From Sorex araneus (taxonomy: Eukaryota; Chordata; Mammalia; Eulipotyphla; Soricidae): 64,000 nt of DNA. Where the stretch lies: the NCBI RefSeq assembly GCF_027595985.1, contig NC_073305.1, positions 178,143,949 through 178,207,948 on the forward strand. Direction: 5' to 3'. Each line of letters starts with the position of its first letter. The stretch's first letter is position 1. The notes beneath the pieces were generated by a model that saw nothing but the letters and a program-made list of their open reading frames with translations, was not told the origin of the DNA and searched no databases. Below are positions 18,992-28,681 of the stretch, piece after piece. A program made the translations under genes and the position numbers.

Positions 18992-19155
18992 GGGGCTGGA
19001 GCGATAGCACAGCGGGTAGGGCATTTGCCTTGCACGCGGCTGACCCGGGTTCGATTCCCAGCATCCCATCTGGTCCTCTGAGCACCGCCAGGGGTGATTT
19101 CTGAGTGCAGAGCCAGGAGTAACCCCTGTGCATTGCCGGGTGTGACCCATTAAGC

Positions 19156-19182
<27 letters not shown>
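18992..19182 (+). mobile_element. A-SINE, young, full length
   Basis: Consensus head, perfect B-box and a 26-A tail. Imperfect TSD GAACAGTACTGGAG (18977-18990) / GAACAGTGCAGGAG (19183-19196). Confidence 0.95.
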
Positions 19183-19186
<4 letters not shown>

Positions 19187-19334
19187 AGTGCAGGAGATGG
19201 GAAATGGGGGTGTGAGGCTGGATGCTTCGGAAAGTTGTCACCTGTGCGTCATTCCCGTTACGCCACTTTAACCTTTTAGGGCAATCGATGTGTGAGAGAG
19301 GTGAGACTGCTCTTTCTGAGGAGCAGTGAGGGGC

Positions 19335-19475
19335 TGGGGGGGGGGGGGTTGGGGCCAAACCCGGTCATGCTGGGGAGTCGCTTCCTGCAGAGCTCAGGGA
19401 ATTCGTTGTGCAGTTCTGGGGACTGGGTCAGGGCAGGCTGCATTCACCCCTGTCCTAATCCTCCAGTTTTCTGCT
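19335..19475 (-). mobile_element. Degraded A-SINE
   Basis: 'ggggccaaacccggtcatgctgggg' and 'gcagagctcagggaattc' recall the reversed body. Confidence 0.45.
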
Positions 19476-19509
19476 CCAAACATTGTCTTCCTTGAGGAGC
19501 AGACCTCGC

Positions 19510-19512
<3 letters not shown>

Positions 19513-19550
<38 letters not shown>
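19513..19550. repeat. GT microsatellite
   Basis: About 19 GT units, followed by GGCGTGTGT variants. Confidence 0.95.
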
Positions 19551-19551
<1 letters not shown>

Positions 19552-19666
19552 CGTGTGTGGGCGTGTGTTGGTGGGGTGCTGGGCAGTGAACCCAGGTCTC
19601 GGGCATTCATGATACGCGCTTGGTTTGTCATGTCCGGTTGTGCCCCTTTAGGAGTGGGTCCGTGAA

Positions 19667-19846
19667 CCTTTTTTTTTTTTTTTTGCTTTTTGAGTCACAC
19701 CTGGCGATGCACAGGGGTTCCTCCTGGCTCTGCACTCAGGAATTACTTCTGGCGGTGCTCAGGGGACCATATGGGATGCTGGGAATCGAACCCGGGTTGG
19801 TGCAAAGCAAACGCCCTACCCGCTGTGCTATCGCTCCAGCCCCCAA
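19667..19846 (-). mobile_element. A-SINE, young
   Basis: Poly-T end, near-consensus body, flanked by an 11-bp TSD, GGGTCCGTGAA (19656-19666 and 19847-19857). About 10 bp of head are missing ('gggttggtgcaaagc'). Confidence 0.95.
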
Positions 19847-19889
19847 GGGTCCGTGAATCTCTGACTTGATCACTTGGGATTGAGTTTTC

Positions 19890-20080
19890 TTTCTTGGTTG
19901 GGGCGTGGGCGTGGGGCGTGCCGCTCTTAGTGTGGGAGTAGCTCAGGGGTGACTCCTGGCTCTGCACTTAGGGGTCACTCCTGGAGGACTGGAGGGCTAC
20001 AGGGGGTGTCGGGGATTGAACCCTAGTCGGCTGTGCACAGGGTACATGCCCTACTGGCTATTCTGCCTCTGCAACCCCCA
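19890..20080 (-). mobile_element. Old A-SINE
   Basis: 'agctcaggggtgactcctggctctgc', 'gggtgtcggggattgaaccc', then a diverged head. Confidence 0.75.
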
Positions 20081-20093
20081 GACTGATTTCTCC

Positions 20094-20220
20094 TTTGTGT
20101 TTTTGGATTACGCCTGGCTCTGGGGCTGCCCAGAGCACCAGCCTTGTGGGACCAATCGAAGCCAGGCCTCCAGCCCCGACATGAGGCCTGCTCTTGGCCC
20201 ATTGAGCTAGCCCTCCAAAC
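20094..20220 (-). mobile_element. Degraded A-SINE, deleted
   Basis: 'ttttggattacgcctggctctggggc' and a rudimentary head ending 'gagctagccctcc'. Confidence 0.5.
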
Positions 20221-20236
20221 CAGATATTTGGGTTTG

Positions 20237-20419
20237 GGTTTTTTTTTTTCTTTTTCAAGAAGGGTGGGGCACATCCAGTGATGCTCAGGGCTTATTCCTG
20301 GCTCTGCACTCAGGAATTATTCCTGCAGGTGCTTGGGGGACCATCTGGGATGGGATGCTCAACCCTGGGTTGGCCGCATACAAGTCAAACATCCTACCTG
20401 CTGTACTATCGCTCCGGCC
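20237..20419 (-). mobile_element. A-SINE
   Basis: 'ggggcacatccagtgatgctcaggg' to 'gtactatcgctccggcc'. Confidence 0.88.
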
Positions 20420-20449
20420 TCTTTGGGCTTCAGTTTACTTGGGTTACGG

Positions 20450-20520
20450 TGCCAGGGACAGAAGCAAGGACCTCTCACGTTAGAAGCTTATACTCTGCCG
20501 CTGAGTCACATCTCTGGTCA
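20450..20520 (-). mobile_element. tRNA-like SINE head only
   Basis: Reversed tRNA-like 70-mer ('ggtgccagggacagaagc' ... 'ctgagtcacatctctggtc'); no A-SINE body. Confidence 0.5.
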
Positions 20521-20542
20521 ATACAATGAGTATTCTTCTTCT

Positions 20543-20792
20543 GGGGCTGGAGCGATAGCACAGTGGTAGGGCATTCACCTTTCACGTGGCCGACCCGTGT
20601 TCGATTCCTCTGCCCCTCTTGGAACTCTCTCTCGGCAAGCTACTGAGAGTATCGAGCCCACACGGCAGAGCCTGGCAAGCTACCCGTGCATATTGGATAT
20701 CCCAAAAAAAGTAACAATAAGTTTCACAATGAGAGACATTACTGGTGCCCACTCAAGCAAATCGATGAGCAACGGGATGACAATGATCAGTG
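20543..20792 (+). mobile_element. B-SINE, full length
   Basis: 250 bp flanked by a perfect 11-bp TSD, ATTCTTCTTCT (20532-20542 and 20793-20803). Belongs to the subtype with 'gcattcacctttcacgtgg' in the head, shared with 36366-36609. Confidence 0.95.
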
Positions 20793-20839
20793 ATTCTTCT
20801 TCTAGTTCGGTGTGGAAGCAATACAGTGGAAAGACGGCC

Positions 20840-20996
20840 TGAGGAGACGGCTCAAAGGGCTGGAGCACATGCTTTGTACTTGGAGAAATCCCAGAGCACT
20901 GAGCCAGGGAGTAACACCTGAGCTCTGCCAGATACGGTGCTGGGAATCGAACCGGTGATTGCATACCTAACTCCTGCCCTATCTCATCAGTCCCAG
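20840..20996. mobile_element. Fused pieces of two opposite A-SINEs
   Basis: A + strand piece ('agggctggagcacatgctttg' ... 'gagctctgcc', to about 20925) runs into a - strand head ('ggtgctgggaatcgaaccggtg' ... 'tctcatcagtccc'). Confidence 0.55.
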
Positions 20997-20999
20997 ACT

Positions 21000-21840
21000 T
21001 CAGCATTTTTTTTTTGTTCCCATGCGCCTCCTTCACCCTCCTCATCCAACACGTATGGAATGATTTCCAAAGCACAAAGATTATGGTTTTCACTATGACT
21101 ATTTTTTTAAGGATTATACTTCCTCCCCCAAATGACTAAAATAGGGGGAAAGCAAGTTTAAGGGCAAAAGTTTCTCTTAAAAGTTCCCAAGCAACCCGTC
21201 CTTACCGTTTGCCCCGCCCCGCTCGGCAAACGGCACTTCTTGCCTTTGGACAGTGACCTACTTCTTTAGCCATCCGTTTAAAAATGTCTCCGCTGGGAAC
21301 AATCTCGAATGATCTTGTTTGCCAGACATTTCTTCATCCTTGTGATCCATGAAATGCTGGAGTCAGGGACTGGGAGCGGCTGAAGGCAGGAAGGCTCCGC
21401 AGCCTGCAGTATCCTGGGAAAAGCGTCAGCCCTCCCTCAGCCCTCCCCCTGGGGGAACCACTGCAGCTGGGCTATGGGCTCTGGATGCGGGAAGAGACCT
21501 TCTCCCAGAAGGGTCTGGGGGCTCCGAGTCCAGATGCAAACAAACCGCAGGGCCTTTCCGGCTCTAGCACCCGGAAGCCGCTCTCAGTCCGAGCCCACCT
21601 TCAGACTAGTAGGTTTTGTCTTGTATTTACTCCGGGTTACTTGGGGGTGGAGGGGTGGGGGGTGGGGGGTGCTGCCGGAAGAAGCTCTGTCTGTTCCCTT
21701 CTGTCTACTCTTAATCCTGGCTTTAGGAAAACGCCAATTCTTCGGTCTGATTTGTAAACGAGAGAGGCCAGCATTCAACAAGGGGAGATTACTGCAAGGC
21801 CTTGGCCGCTCTCCTGTGGGTGACATGCAGACGTGACGAA
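21000..21840. other. Large SINE-free block
   Basis: About 840 bp with no recognised repeat. It includes a 9-bp inverted repeat CCGTTTGCC / GGCAAACGG (21205-21213, 21225-21233) around a GC box CCCCGCCCC. No exon is recognised. Confidence 0.5.
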
Positions 21841-21845
21841 TGGCA

Positions 21846-22025
21846 AGGAAGACTGAGATTAAATGTACTCTGGTGGGTTCCCCAGTAGCCTTGTGCAGCC
21901 TGATCACCTGGGGAAGTTTGCATACAAGTGGACAGGGGAGGGGGAGCCCCCTAGGAGGCTCCCCAGCCCCTGGGGGATTGAATCATCATCCCAGGTCAGC
22001 CTGGGCTGAGGTTTTCAAGGCTGTG
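21846..22025. mobile_element. Possible MER5-type DNA transposon remnant
   Basis: 'gcctgatcacctggggaagtttgcat' resembles the inner MER5 sequence; terminal repeats are not clear. Confidence 0.3.
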
Positions 22026-22300
22026 TAAGGCTTCATGCTGATCAGGTCTTCAGGCCTGTTGAAGAAGGTCCCTGAGTTTAGAGGAGTTTTTTTTTTTTCC
22101 CTCTCTTATGCGCAGGGAGTTGGTACAGGATTTGGGGTGTAGATTTAGGGGGTGGGAGTAGGTACAGAACCTTCTGTGGCATTGAGTGGAGAAGGCGGTT
22201 CCTGTTGAGATAATAAGCGATGCCCAGGATGGGGGGAGGATTAGGTGACAGGCTCCTAGGAATGGACACAGGGAAATATTTCTCCTACAAGTGAGTTCCA

Positions 22301-22495
22301 CCTTTTTTTGTGTGTGTGTGTGTGGAGGGAGCTTTTTGGGTCACACCCGGCCATGCTCAGAGGTTACTCCTGGCTCTGTACTCAGAAATTACTCCTGGCA
22401 GTGCTCTGGGAACCATATGGGATGCCGAGAACTGGACCCAAGTCGGCAGCTTGTACGGCAAATGCCCTCCCGGCTGTACTATTGCACCGGCCCCT
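22301..22495 (-). mobile_element. A-SINE
   Basis: A short GT run in the tail position, 'gggtcacacccggccatgctcag' to 'ctattgcaccggcccc'. Confidence 0.9.
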
Positions 22496-22499
22496 CATT

Positions 22500-22640
22500 T
22501 TGTTTAATTTTGGGCCACACCCAGTGATGCTCAGGCTTCTGCACTCAGGAACAACTCCTGGCCGTGCTCCGGGGACCAGAGCGGGTGCTGGGGACCTGAT
22601 CCAGGCTGGCCGCACGCAAGGCCCGCTCAGCCCCTGCAGT
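22500..22640 (-). mobile_element. A-SINE with internal deletion
   Basis: 'gggccacacccagtgatgctcagg' directly followed by 'cttctgcactcaggaac', missing 'ggttactcctgg'. Confidence 0.8.
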
Positions 22641-22779
22641 AGGAGAGCTCGGGCGAGCTTCACTCTCTGGGGGAGTAGGGGCCAATGTCCTGCTTTAACT
22701 CTGGGGAGTGAGAAGGCCGCTATCTGTCCTTCTCACACCCAGGCTGCCTCTTAGACTTCTTCCCTCTTCCATCAACTTA

Positions 22780-22985
22780 TTTTTTGAGTTTTGTTTTGGT
22801 ATCGATCCACTCCCGTGGGTATTGATCCACGCCCATTGATGCTCAAGGCTGACTCCTGGCTTTGCACTCAGGGATCACTGCTGGCAGGGCTCAGGGATTT
22901 GTGGGGACCAGATGGGCTGCCTGGGATGGAACTTGCCAACAGCAAGGCAAACACCTTAACCACTGCAATACTCTCTGCCCCCCCC
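22780..22985 (-). mobile_element. Old A-SINE with duplicated tail-body
   Basis: 'tatcgatccactcccgtgggtattgatccacgcccattgatgctc' holds a short duplication; then body and head to 'aatactctctgcccc'. Confidence 0.75.
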
Positions 22986-22992
22986 CTCATTG

Positions 22993-23168
22993 GTCAATTT
23001 ATTTATTTTGCCTTTGGGGCCACACCCAGATGGTCAGGACTCACTCCTGGCTCTACACTTAGGAATCACTCCTGGCCCACTCAGGATACCATATGGGATG
23101 CCCGAGATCGAACTCAGGTCTGCTGCGTGCAAATACTCTACCCTCTGCACAATCTCTCCGGCCCCCGT
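22993..23168 (-). mobile_element. A-SINE
   Basis: Near-consensus; probable TSD GTCAATTTA at 22993 and 23171. Confidence 0.9.
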
Positions 23169-23179
23169 TTGTCAATTTA

Positions 23180-23600
23180 AAACTGGCTTTGTGGGAACTC
23201 AGTGGACATTAGCCCAGAACCTCTCTTATGGCACTTGGCAGATCCCAAACCCGGGAAGGCAACTTTGCACCTCACCAGGCCACAGAAGATCTTGGTGAGG
23301 CCTGGCTGCTCCGTGCTTGGCACCTCAGTCTTGATCATAAACATTTCTTACTGCTCTTGCCGTCCAGGAAGCCAGTTTGGAACAAGAACTCACAGTTTGT
23401 TTCATGTAGTCAGTCAGCTCTTAAATCACCTGGAAATGGATTCAGAGGTCTGGAGTGAGAGCCCTAAGCTCATTTTCCCTTCTGCTTACCTGTCCTAGTA
23501 CTATGAACTGAACTCTATTCAACTTCTGAAACTCCTTTACTGTAAATATATCCATTTCTTTTTACCTAGAAAATGTCCCTACTACATCCATCTGTACGCT
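23180..23600. other. Unique intronic sequence
   Basis: SINE-free. Contains an 8-bp inverted repeat CCTCACCA / TGGTGAGG (23270-23277, 23293-23300). Nothing else recognised. Confidence 0.5.
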
Positions 23601-23608
23601 GAGTGTCT

Positions 23609-23787
23609 TTGTTTGCTTGCTTTTTTGCCTTTGGGCCACATCTAGCAATGCTCAGGGGTCACGCCTGGCTCTGCACTCAGGAATTGCTTCTGGTGGTGCT
23701 CAGGGGACCCTATGGGATGCCAGGGCTTGAACCTGGGTCAGCTGCATGCAAGGCCAACACCCTACCCACTGTACTATCTTTCCAGTC
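23609..23787 (-). mobile_element. A-SINE
   Basis: 'gggccacatctagcaatgctcagggg' to 'gtactatctttccagtcc'. Confidence 0.9.
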
Positions 23788-23865
23788 CCGTGTACACTTC
23801 AAATGTTTAAGCATTAAGAGCATGGCTATGCATCTAGGCGAGCAAATCAAAAATACTTTTATAAG

Positions 23866-24012
23866 GGGCCTGGGGAGGTGGCCTAAAGGCCGGAGCACAT
23901 GCTTTGCAAGGGGCAGACCTTGGCTTGATCCCTGAGGCTGCATAGTTCCCTCTCGGGCTTGAGTGTAGGCCCTGAGCATCCTTAAGTGTGACCCCCAGAC
24001 AAAACAAAACCA
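23866..24012 (+). mobile_element. Old A-SINE
   Basis: 'ggggcctggggaggtggcctaaagg' to 'cttaagtgtgacccccagac'. Confidence 0.7.
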
Positions 24013-24036
24013 TCCAACAAAAAAAGCCCTTTCATA

Positions 24037-24112
24037 GGGATGAAGCTCCGTGGCAGAGCACCTGTATGAAACCCTGGGTCTGATTCTTGGCACCTCAGAC
24101 ATGAATAAAGAG
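24037..24112 (+). mobile_element. tRNA-like SINE head only
   Basis: A 75-bp tRNA-like unit ('gggatgaagctccgtggcagagc' ... 'ggtctgattcttggcacctc'). The A-box and B-box are diverged, so it is a relic, not a tRNA gene. Confidence 0.5.
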
Positions 24113-24169
24113 ACTGACACATTTAAAAAATATTTTTATGTATACGATATATCATATTCCTGAAAGTAT

Positions 24170-24412
24170 AGTCTGGAGCGATGGCACAGCAGGTAGGGCA
24201 TTTGCCTTGCATGCGGCCGACCCGGGTTTGATTCCTCTGCCCCTCTCGGAGAGCCCGGCAAGCTGCTGAGAGTATCCCGCCTGCACGGCAGAGCCTGGCA
24301 AGCTCCCCGTGGCCTATTGGATATGCCAAAAACAGTAACAAGTCTCACAATGGAGACATTACTGGTGCCCACTCGAGTAAATTGATGAACAATGGGACGA
24401 CAGTGCTACAGT
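24170..24412 (+). mobile_element. B-SINE
   Basis: tRNA head, then 'cctctgcccctctcggagagcccgg' body to 'gggacgacagtgctacagtgc'. Confidence 0.93.
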
Positions 24413-24429
24413 GCTATATATCATGTTGA

Positions 24430-24552
24430 ATATGTGGGATTGGGATGAGCACATACTTTGCATGTGAAGGGTCCCATATCTGACACCACTTGGTCCCCTA
24501 AGCACTTCGAGGATCAAGCCCAGAGCAGAGTGCTGCCGGGGTGGCCCTCCGA
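24430..24552 (+). mobile_element. Degraded SINE
   Basis: 'gattgggatgagcacatactttgcatg' and 'gtcccctaagcacttcgagg' resemble an old A-SINE lacking its first 30 bp. Confidence 0.5.
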
Positions 24553-24566
24553 AGCAAGGGATAGGT

Positions 24567-25135
24567 CACGATCACGATCACGAAATCCCGTTAACCGTCG
24601 ATTTCTCAAGCAGGCTCAGTAACCTCTCCATTCGTACTTTCCCTGAGATCTTAGAAGTCTATCTCGACTGGGCCCTCCCAATGATGTCACACTGGAGACT
24701 CTTTCAGGGTCAGGGGAATGAGATCCAGCTTGTTACTGGATTTTGCATATGAATACACCATGGGAAGCTTGCAAGGCTGTCCCATGTGGGCAGGGAAACT
24801 CTCAGAAGACTGCCAGTTTCTCCCAGAGGGAGAAGTAGGCTACAAGATACAAGCACTTTGCGGCCGCTTTGCTTCTGGGAGCTTGCTTTTGTCTCTGGAT
24901 GTTGGCCGTTGATGGGATTACACACACCTGGGTTCCTCTGCCGGTACCTTCATGCGTGAGGCCTGTCTGAACGTGTGGAGAGGGGCCTCGAGCATGGCTG
25001 TAGCTAGGTTCCGGTGGTCTTCGGCCGCCAGGAGCTCTGCTTGGGGTGGGGAGGGAAGCTGGAGCCCATCCCCTCCGAGGGGACCCGCGGAAGACAGCCA
25101 GGCATGCGGGCAAGAGACTCTCATGTCTTGTTTCA
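24567..25135 (-). mobile_element. C-element, longest copy in the window
   Basis: 569 bp bounded by a perfect 15-bp TSD, AAGCAAGGGATAGGT (24552-24566 and 25136-25150). The left end is a degenerate tail of ATCACG units (reverse strand). Next comes the body shared with B-SINEs, then a 5-prime segment (about 24930-25135) found in neither A nor B and without a tRNA head. Encodes no recognisable protein. It may be close to the full-length form. Confidence 0.88.
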
Positions 25136-25170
25136 AAGCAAGGGATAGGTAGACAAATAAATTTAAAGCT

Positions 25171-25345
25171 GGGGGACTGGAGTAATAGATAGTACAGCGG
25201 GTAAGGTGCTTGCCTTGTACATGGCAGACCCAGGTTCAATCCCTGGCAACCAATATGGTCCCCAAGCACTGCCAGGAGTACTTCCTGAGCACGGAGCCAG
25301 GAGTAACCCCTGAGCATGGCAGGTGTGACCCTAAGACAAAGAAAG
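25171..25345 (+). mobile_element. A-SINE with unusual tail
   Basis: Normal head and body, ending 'gtgaccctaagacaaagaaagcaggg' instead of a simple A-tail. The same ending occurs at 26494. Confidence 0.88.
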
Positions 25346-25349
25346 CAGG

Positions 25350-25963
25350 GAAGTGGTGGGCTGCTGATGCAGACCGAGTGATCAGTTGTGCAGGGGCAGA
25401 GATCCCAGGCATTCCGCCTGCCCCTCCAGGCTGGGCCGGGAGGAGAGGTCAGGGGTCAGGGGATAAGGAGGGTGGAGGCCACAGTGAACTCTAATGCCCC
25501 AGAAGATTCGATAAACAGATGCCTCTGCTGAATAGCTCCGGGCTCCCTGCTTCCTCATGCAACTGGGACTGCTTCGTCCCAGCACATCCGACTCCCCCTG
25601 AACAGGGCAGTGTGCGGGCTCGCTCGCATTCCTTCCCTTTGTACTCTGGGAAACCCGCTCTCCGGCAATGTTATCTTGCGGTTCAGGGAAGATCTCTCTC
25701 TCTGCCACTGTTTCCCGTCTCCAGGGTCCACCTTCTGTTGGGCGTTCAGAGGACAACGTATGGTCCGCGCTGTTCTTTCTCTCTCATCAGTCCGTGTTTT
25801 CTTACTGAATGGACCCATCAGGTGTTTTTTTTTTCCCCCTCTGGTTTTGTCTGCCACGGTGATCAATTTTCTGTTAGCGCACCCAGGTATCGACCTGCTT
25901 TATCTAGGACGTGCTTCATTGAGTGCTTGATGGTTTTCTTTATTGGAAAAAAAGAGCACATCG
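25350..25963. other. SINE-free unique block
   Basis: No repeat, exon or RNA recognised; pyrimidine-rich around 25690-25850. Confidence 0.5.
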
Positions 25964-26187
25964 GGGCTGGAGAGAGAGTCCAGTGGGGGAGGCGTTTGCC
26001 TAGCTCAGAGCTGAGCGCGGTCGGGTCCCCAGCACCACGTACTGCCTCCCTTCCCAACTCTCCTGCGACCCCCACTTCCAGCCCCGGGAGGGGGGGCATC
26101 CCGGAGCTCAGAGCCCACAGTAAACCCCGAGCACAGCTTGCATGTGTCCCCCCCACCCCCCAAACATAATCAACAAAACAAAACAAA
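25964..26187 (+). mobile_element. Old A-SINE with insertion
   Basis: 'ggggctggagagagagtccagtggg' head, an expanded C-rich middle, and 'gagcacagcttgcatgtgtcc' end. Confidence 0.7.
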
Positions 26188-26199
26188 AAAAATGCATTG

Positions 26200-26285
26200 G
26201 TCCAAGATGGGACGTGATAGATTGCTTGCCTGCACGTGGGAGGCCCTGGGTTCGATCCCTGATACTGCAAAACCGAGAAACACTC
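26200..26285 (+). mobile_element. tRNA-like SINE head only
   Basis: 'gggacgtgatagattgcttgcctgc' and 'gggttcgatccctgatactgc', without the A body. Confidence 0.5.
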
Positions 26286-26295
26286 CTTAGGGAAG

Positions 26296-26494
26296 CTGGG
26301 GAGAGAGAGAGTGAGAGAGCGTATAGGGAGCTTGCCGTGACTCTGCAGACCCAGGTCTGATCCCCGGCACCCTATCTGGTTGCCCAAGCCCCGTCAGGAT
26401 TGATCCCTGAGCACAGAGCCAGGAATACACCCTGAGCACAGAGCCAGGAGTAACCCCTGAGCATGGCAGGTGTGACTCTAAGACAAAGAAAGTA
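26296..26494 (+). mobile_element. A-SINE with duplicated body module
   Basis: 'gagcacagagccaggaatacaccct' followed by 'gagcacagagccaggagtaacccct': a tandem body duplication. The tail 'ctaagacaaagaaagtaggg' matches the copy ending at 25345. Confidence 0.85.
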
Positions 26495-26659
26495 GGGACA
26501 TTCCCGAATATGAACACCCCTCCCCCAGAAAAGAAAATTAGTCTCTATAATGAGTTTTTCCTAACTTTGGAAATGCCTTGTTTAACCAATATTTTAGACA
26601 TGAGTTCTTCATTTCTATAGTGTTTGTCTAAATATGTTATTTATTTTATCTATTTATTT
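26495..26659. other. AT-rich unique sequence
   Basis: Nothing recognised. Confidence 0.5.
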
Positions 26660-26812
26660 TAGCTTTTTGGGTCCTACCTGGTGATGCTCAGGGGTTCCTC
26701 CTGGCTCTGTACTCAGGAATTACTCCTGGCAGTGCTCAGGGACCATATAGGATGCTGGGGATCGAACCTGGATTGGATTACTATCTCCCCCAGATAGTAT
26801 CTCTCCAGCCTC
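26660..26812 (-). mobile_element. A-SINE, head rearranged
   Basis: Good body; the head is replaced by 'ttactatctcccccagatagtatctctcc', with a small inverted repeat CTATCT / AGATAG. Confidence 0.8.
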
Positions 26813-26837
26813 TGTTCATCTAAATATTGAAATGGGA

Positions 26838-27007
26838 AATTATTTTTGGTGGGGTCACACCCGGCAATGCACAAGGGTTACTCCTGGCTCTGCACTCAAG
26901 AATTACCCCTGGTGGTGCTTAGGGGACCATATGGGATGCTGGAAATCAAACCCGGGTCAGCTGCATGCAAGGCAAGCACCCTACCCGCTGTGCTATCGCT
27001 CCAGCCC
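26838..27007 (-). mobile_element. A-SINE, young
   Basis: Near-consensus; probable TSD around GAAATGG at 26829 and 27009. Confidence 0.92.
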
Positions 27008-27091
27008 CTGAAATGGAAATGGAAATTTTTGTCTTTGCTGTTGTGGAGCTGATGGAAAGCAGTGGACAGTGGTGTAACTAAAGTTTACGGA

Positions 27092-27237
27092 GTTGGAGCG
27101 GGAGAGACAGTGTAGCAGGCAGGTTGCTTGGCTTACATACAGCCGATCCAGCTTCACTCCCTGGCAGCCCGTAACGGCCCCCCACAGAGCCAGGAGCCAG
27201 CCCTGAGCACCACCAGCTGTGGTCCCAAAACAGAAAA
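27092..27237 (+). mobile_element. Old A-SINE, shortened
   Basis: 'gttggagcgggagagacagtgtagc' to 'caccagctgtggtcccaaaac'. Confidence 0.75.
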
Positions 27238-27296
27238 ATTAAGTTTACTGAATTGGTCTTGATTATGAGTCTTGGGGACCAAAAAGCTCACAGTTG

Positions 27297-27479
27297 GTTT
27301 TTTTTTTTTTTTTGCTTTTTGGGTCACACCCGGCAATGCACAGGGGTTACTCCTGGCTTCTATACCCAGGAATCACCCCTGCTGGTGCTCAGGGGACCAT
27401 ATGGGATGCTGGGAATCGAACCCGGGTCAGCCGCATGCAAGGCAAATGCCCTACCCCGCTGTGCTATCGCTCCAGCCCC
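27297..27479 (-). mobile_element. A-SINE, young
   Basis: Poly-T of 17, near-consensus body and head, TSD CACAGTTG (27289-27296 and 27480-27487). Confidence 0.95.
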
Positions 27480-27632
27480 ACAGTTGATTGGTTTTATATT
27501 TGATTCTCCCCCTCCCGCTTAATGCGTTGACTTAACTGAATTTGTGGGCGACTTTCAGCTTTGTCTCTGTGCTCACGGTGTGGAAATTTTGTTTTTGCTC
27601 AGGTGGAAAGAAAAAAAGTCAATGATTCTTTT

Positions 27633-27911
27633 TTTTTTTTTTTGAAGTAAATAGATTTTATTTAGAGGTTTCTGAGGGAAGGAGGAAGGGATAAGTGGGA
27701 GAGAGAATAGTAAGAATAACGCGCTCAAGAGAGACCGCGGGCTTCTCCAAGGGTGGAGAGAGCTCTACACACATCCTAGCACTGGACACGAAAGCATGAG
27801 CCCATGTGCTGCTTGTGCCCACCACGTGGCCGAGCACACGTGGCGCCTGAGCACATGTGTCGCCCGCATCTCCCCTCTGGAGATGTGTACTTTCATGCTT
27901 TCGTGTCCAGG
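27633..27911 (-). mobile_element. Poly(A) retroposon with a strongly structured 5-prime half, unrecognised family
   Basis: Read on the - strand, a 268-bp body (27911 to 27644) ends in AAATAAAA, about 14 nt and a 15-nt A-tail. A short TSD, GATTCTTTT (27624-27632 and 27912-27920), and the TTTT/GA junction fit L1-type target-primed insertion. The first 129 nt are bounded by a perfect 18-bp inverted repeat (27782-27799, 27893-27910). Inside are stems 27803-27810/27850-27857, 27822-27828/27837-27843 and 27867-27873/27879-27885. It is not an A-, B- or C-element. It could be a retrocopy of a structured RNA polymerase II transcript, a processed lncRNA copy or an LTR-derived piece. Confidence 0.65.
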
Positions 27912-27920
27912 GATTCTTTT

Positions 27921-28680
27921 GATACGCATCACAGACCCTACAGCCTTCTGAGGGCTTGCGAGGTGTTTGCCTGGTTTGGATGTTCTGTGGGGGCCGTGGA
28001 GAACCTTCCCTGCCATCTAGAACTTTAACAGCGACAGAGATTTCAGTCCCTTCTGGAACAGAGCCTGATAAACAGTCACGCCGCTACTGGGAGGGATGCA
28101 AGGAATGCGAGGGCTTCGGGGAAGTAGGTCAGGGTTGCACGGAGTCCCGTCGGCCAGAGGAAGTTTCTCAAGCCCGCTGTCCCGGACGCCCCGCTGGGCC
28201 CTGCGGCTGGGCCTTCAGTTCACGGGACGCTGCAGCGGCTTCTTCCTCTCTGGGCCCCAAGAACGGATACACACAAGCCATCGGCTCGTCCCTAAACTGC
28301 CTGTCAGCCCCGGATTAAAACTCAGGGGCCACACCTGGCAGTTGCTCAGGGGGTCCTTCCAGGGGAGGTGGGGACGTGCTCCCTGAAATGATGAGGGGGG
28401 GTGTCTGTGCGGTGCTGCGGGGCCCACCCAGGCCTCCCACCCCGTGGAGCTGCCTCTTCTGCCCAAAGAATGTTTTTCCAAGTCCGGCCAGTGGCAGTGG
28501 CCAGTGAAAACAAACCTTGAGATTCTATCTACAGAGCTGAGGCTTCCAGGCGGCGGGGCGCGGGGGTGGGGGAGAGGGGAGAGGACCCGGAGGGGCCTAG
28601 GATCAGTGGTGGGGAGATTGGCAGGCGATGGTGGGTGTGGTGCAGTAAATATGACATCACAACGGTGAAAGGAGATTTCT
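27921..28680. other. Unique intronic block, partly GC-rich
   Basis: 28080-28620 is GC-rich with scattered CpGs. Only a short SINE scrap ('ggggccacacctggcagttgctcagg', near 28325) is recognised. Confidence 0.5.
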
Positions 28681-28681
28681 T

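Noticed and set aside
18992-19065. tRNA-like sequences with A-box and B-box
   Set aside because: These are SINE heads: dozens of copies, joined to the same body and A-tail, without a sound tRNA cloverleaf.
25519-26169. 217-codon + strand ORF
   Set aside because: Runs from unique sequence into an A-SINE; no recognisable domain, no splice sites considered convincing.
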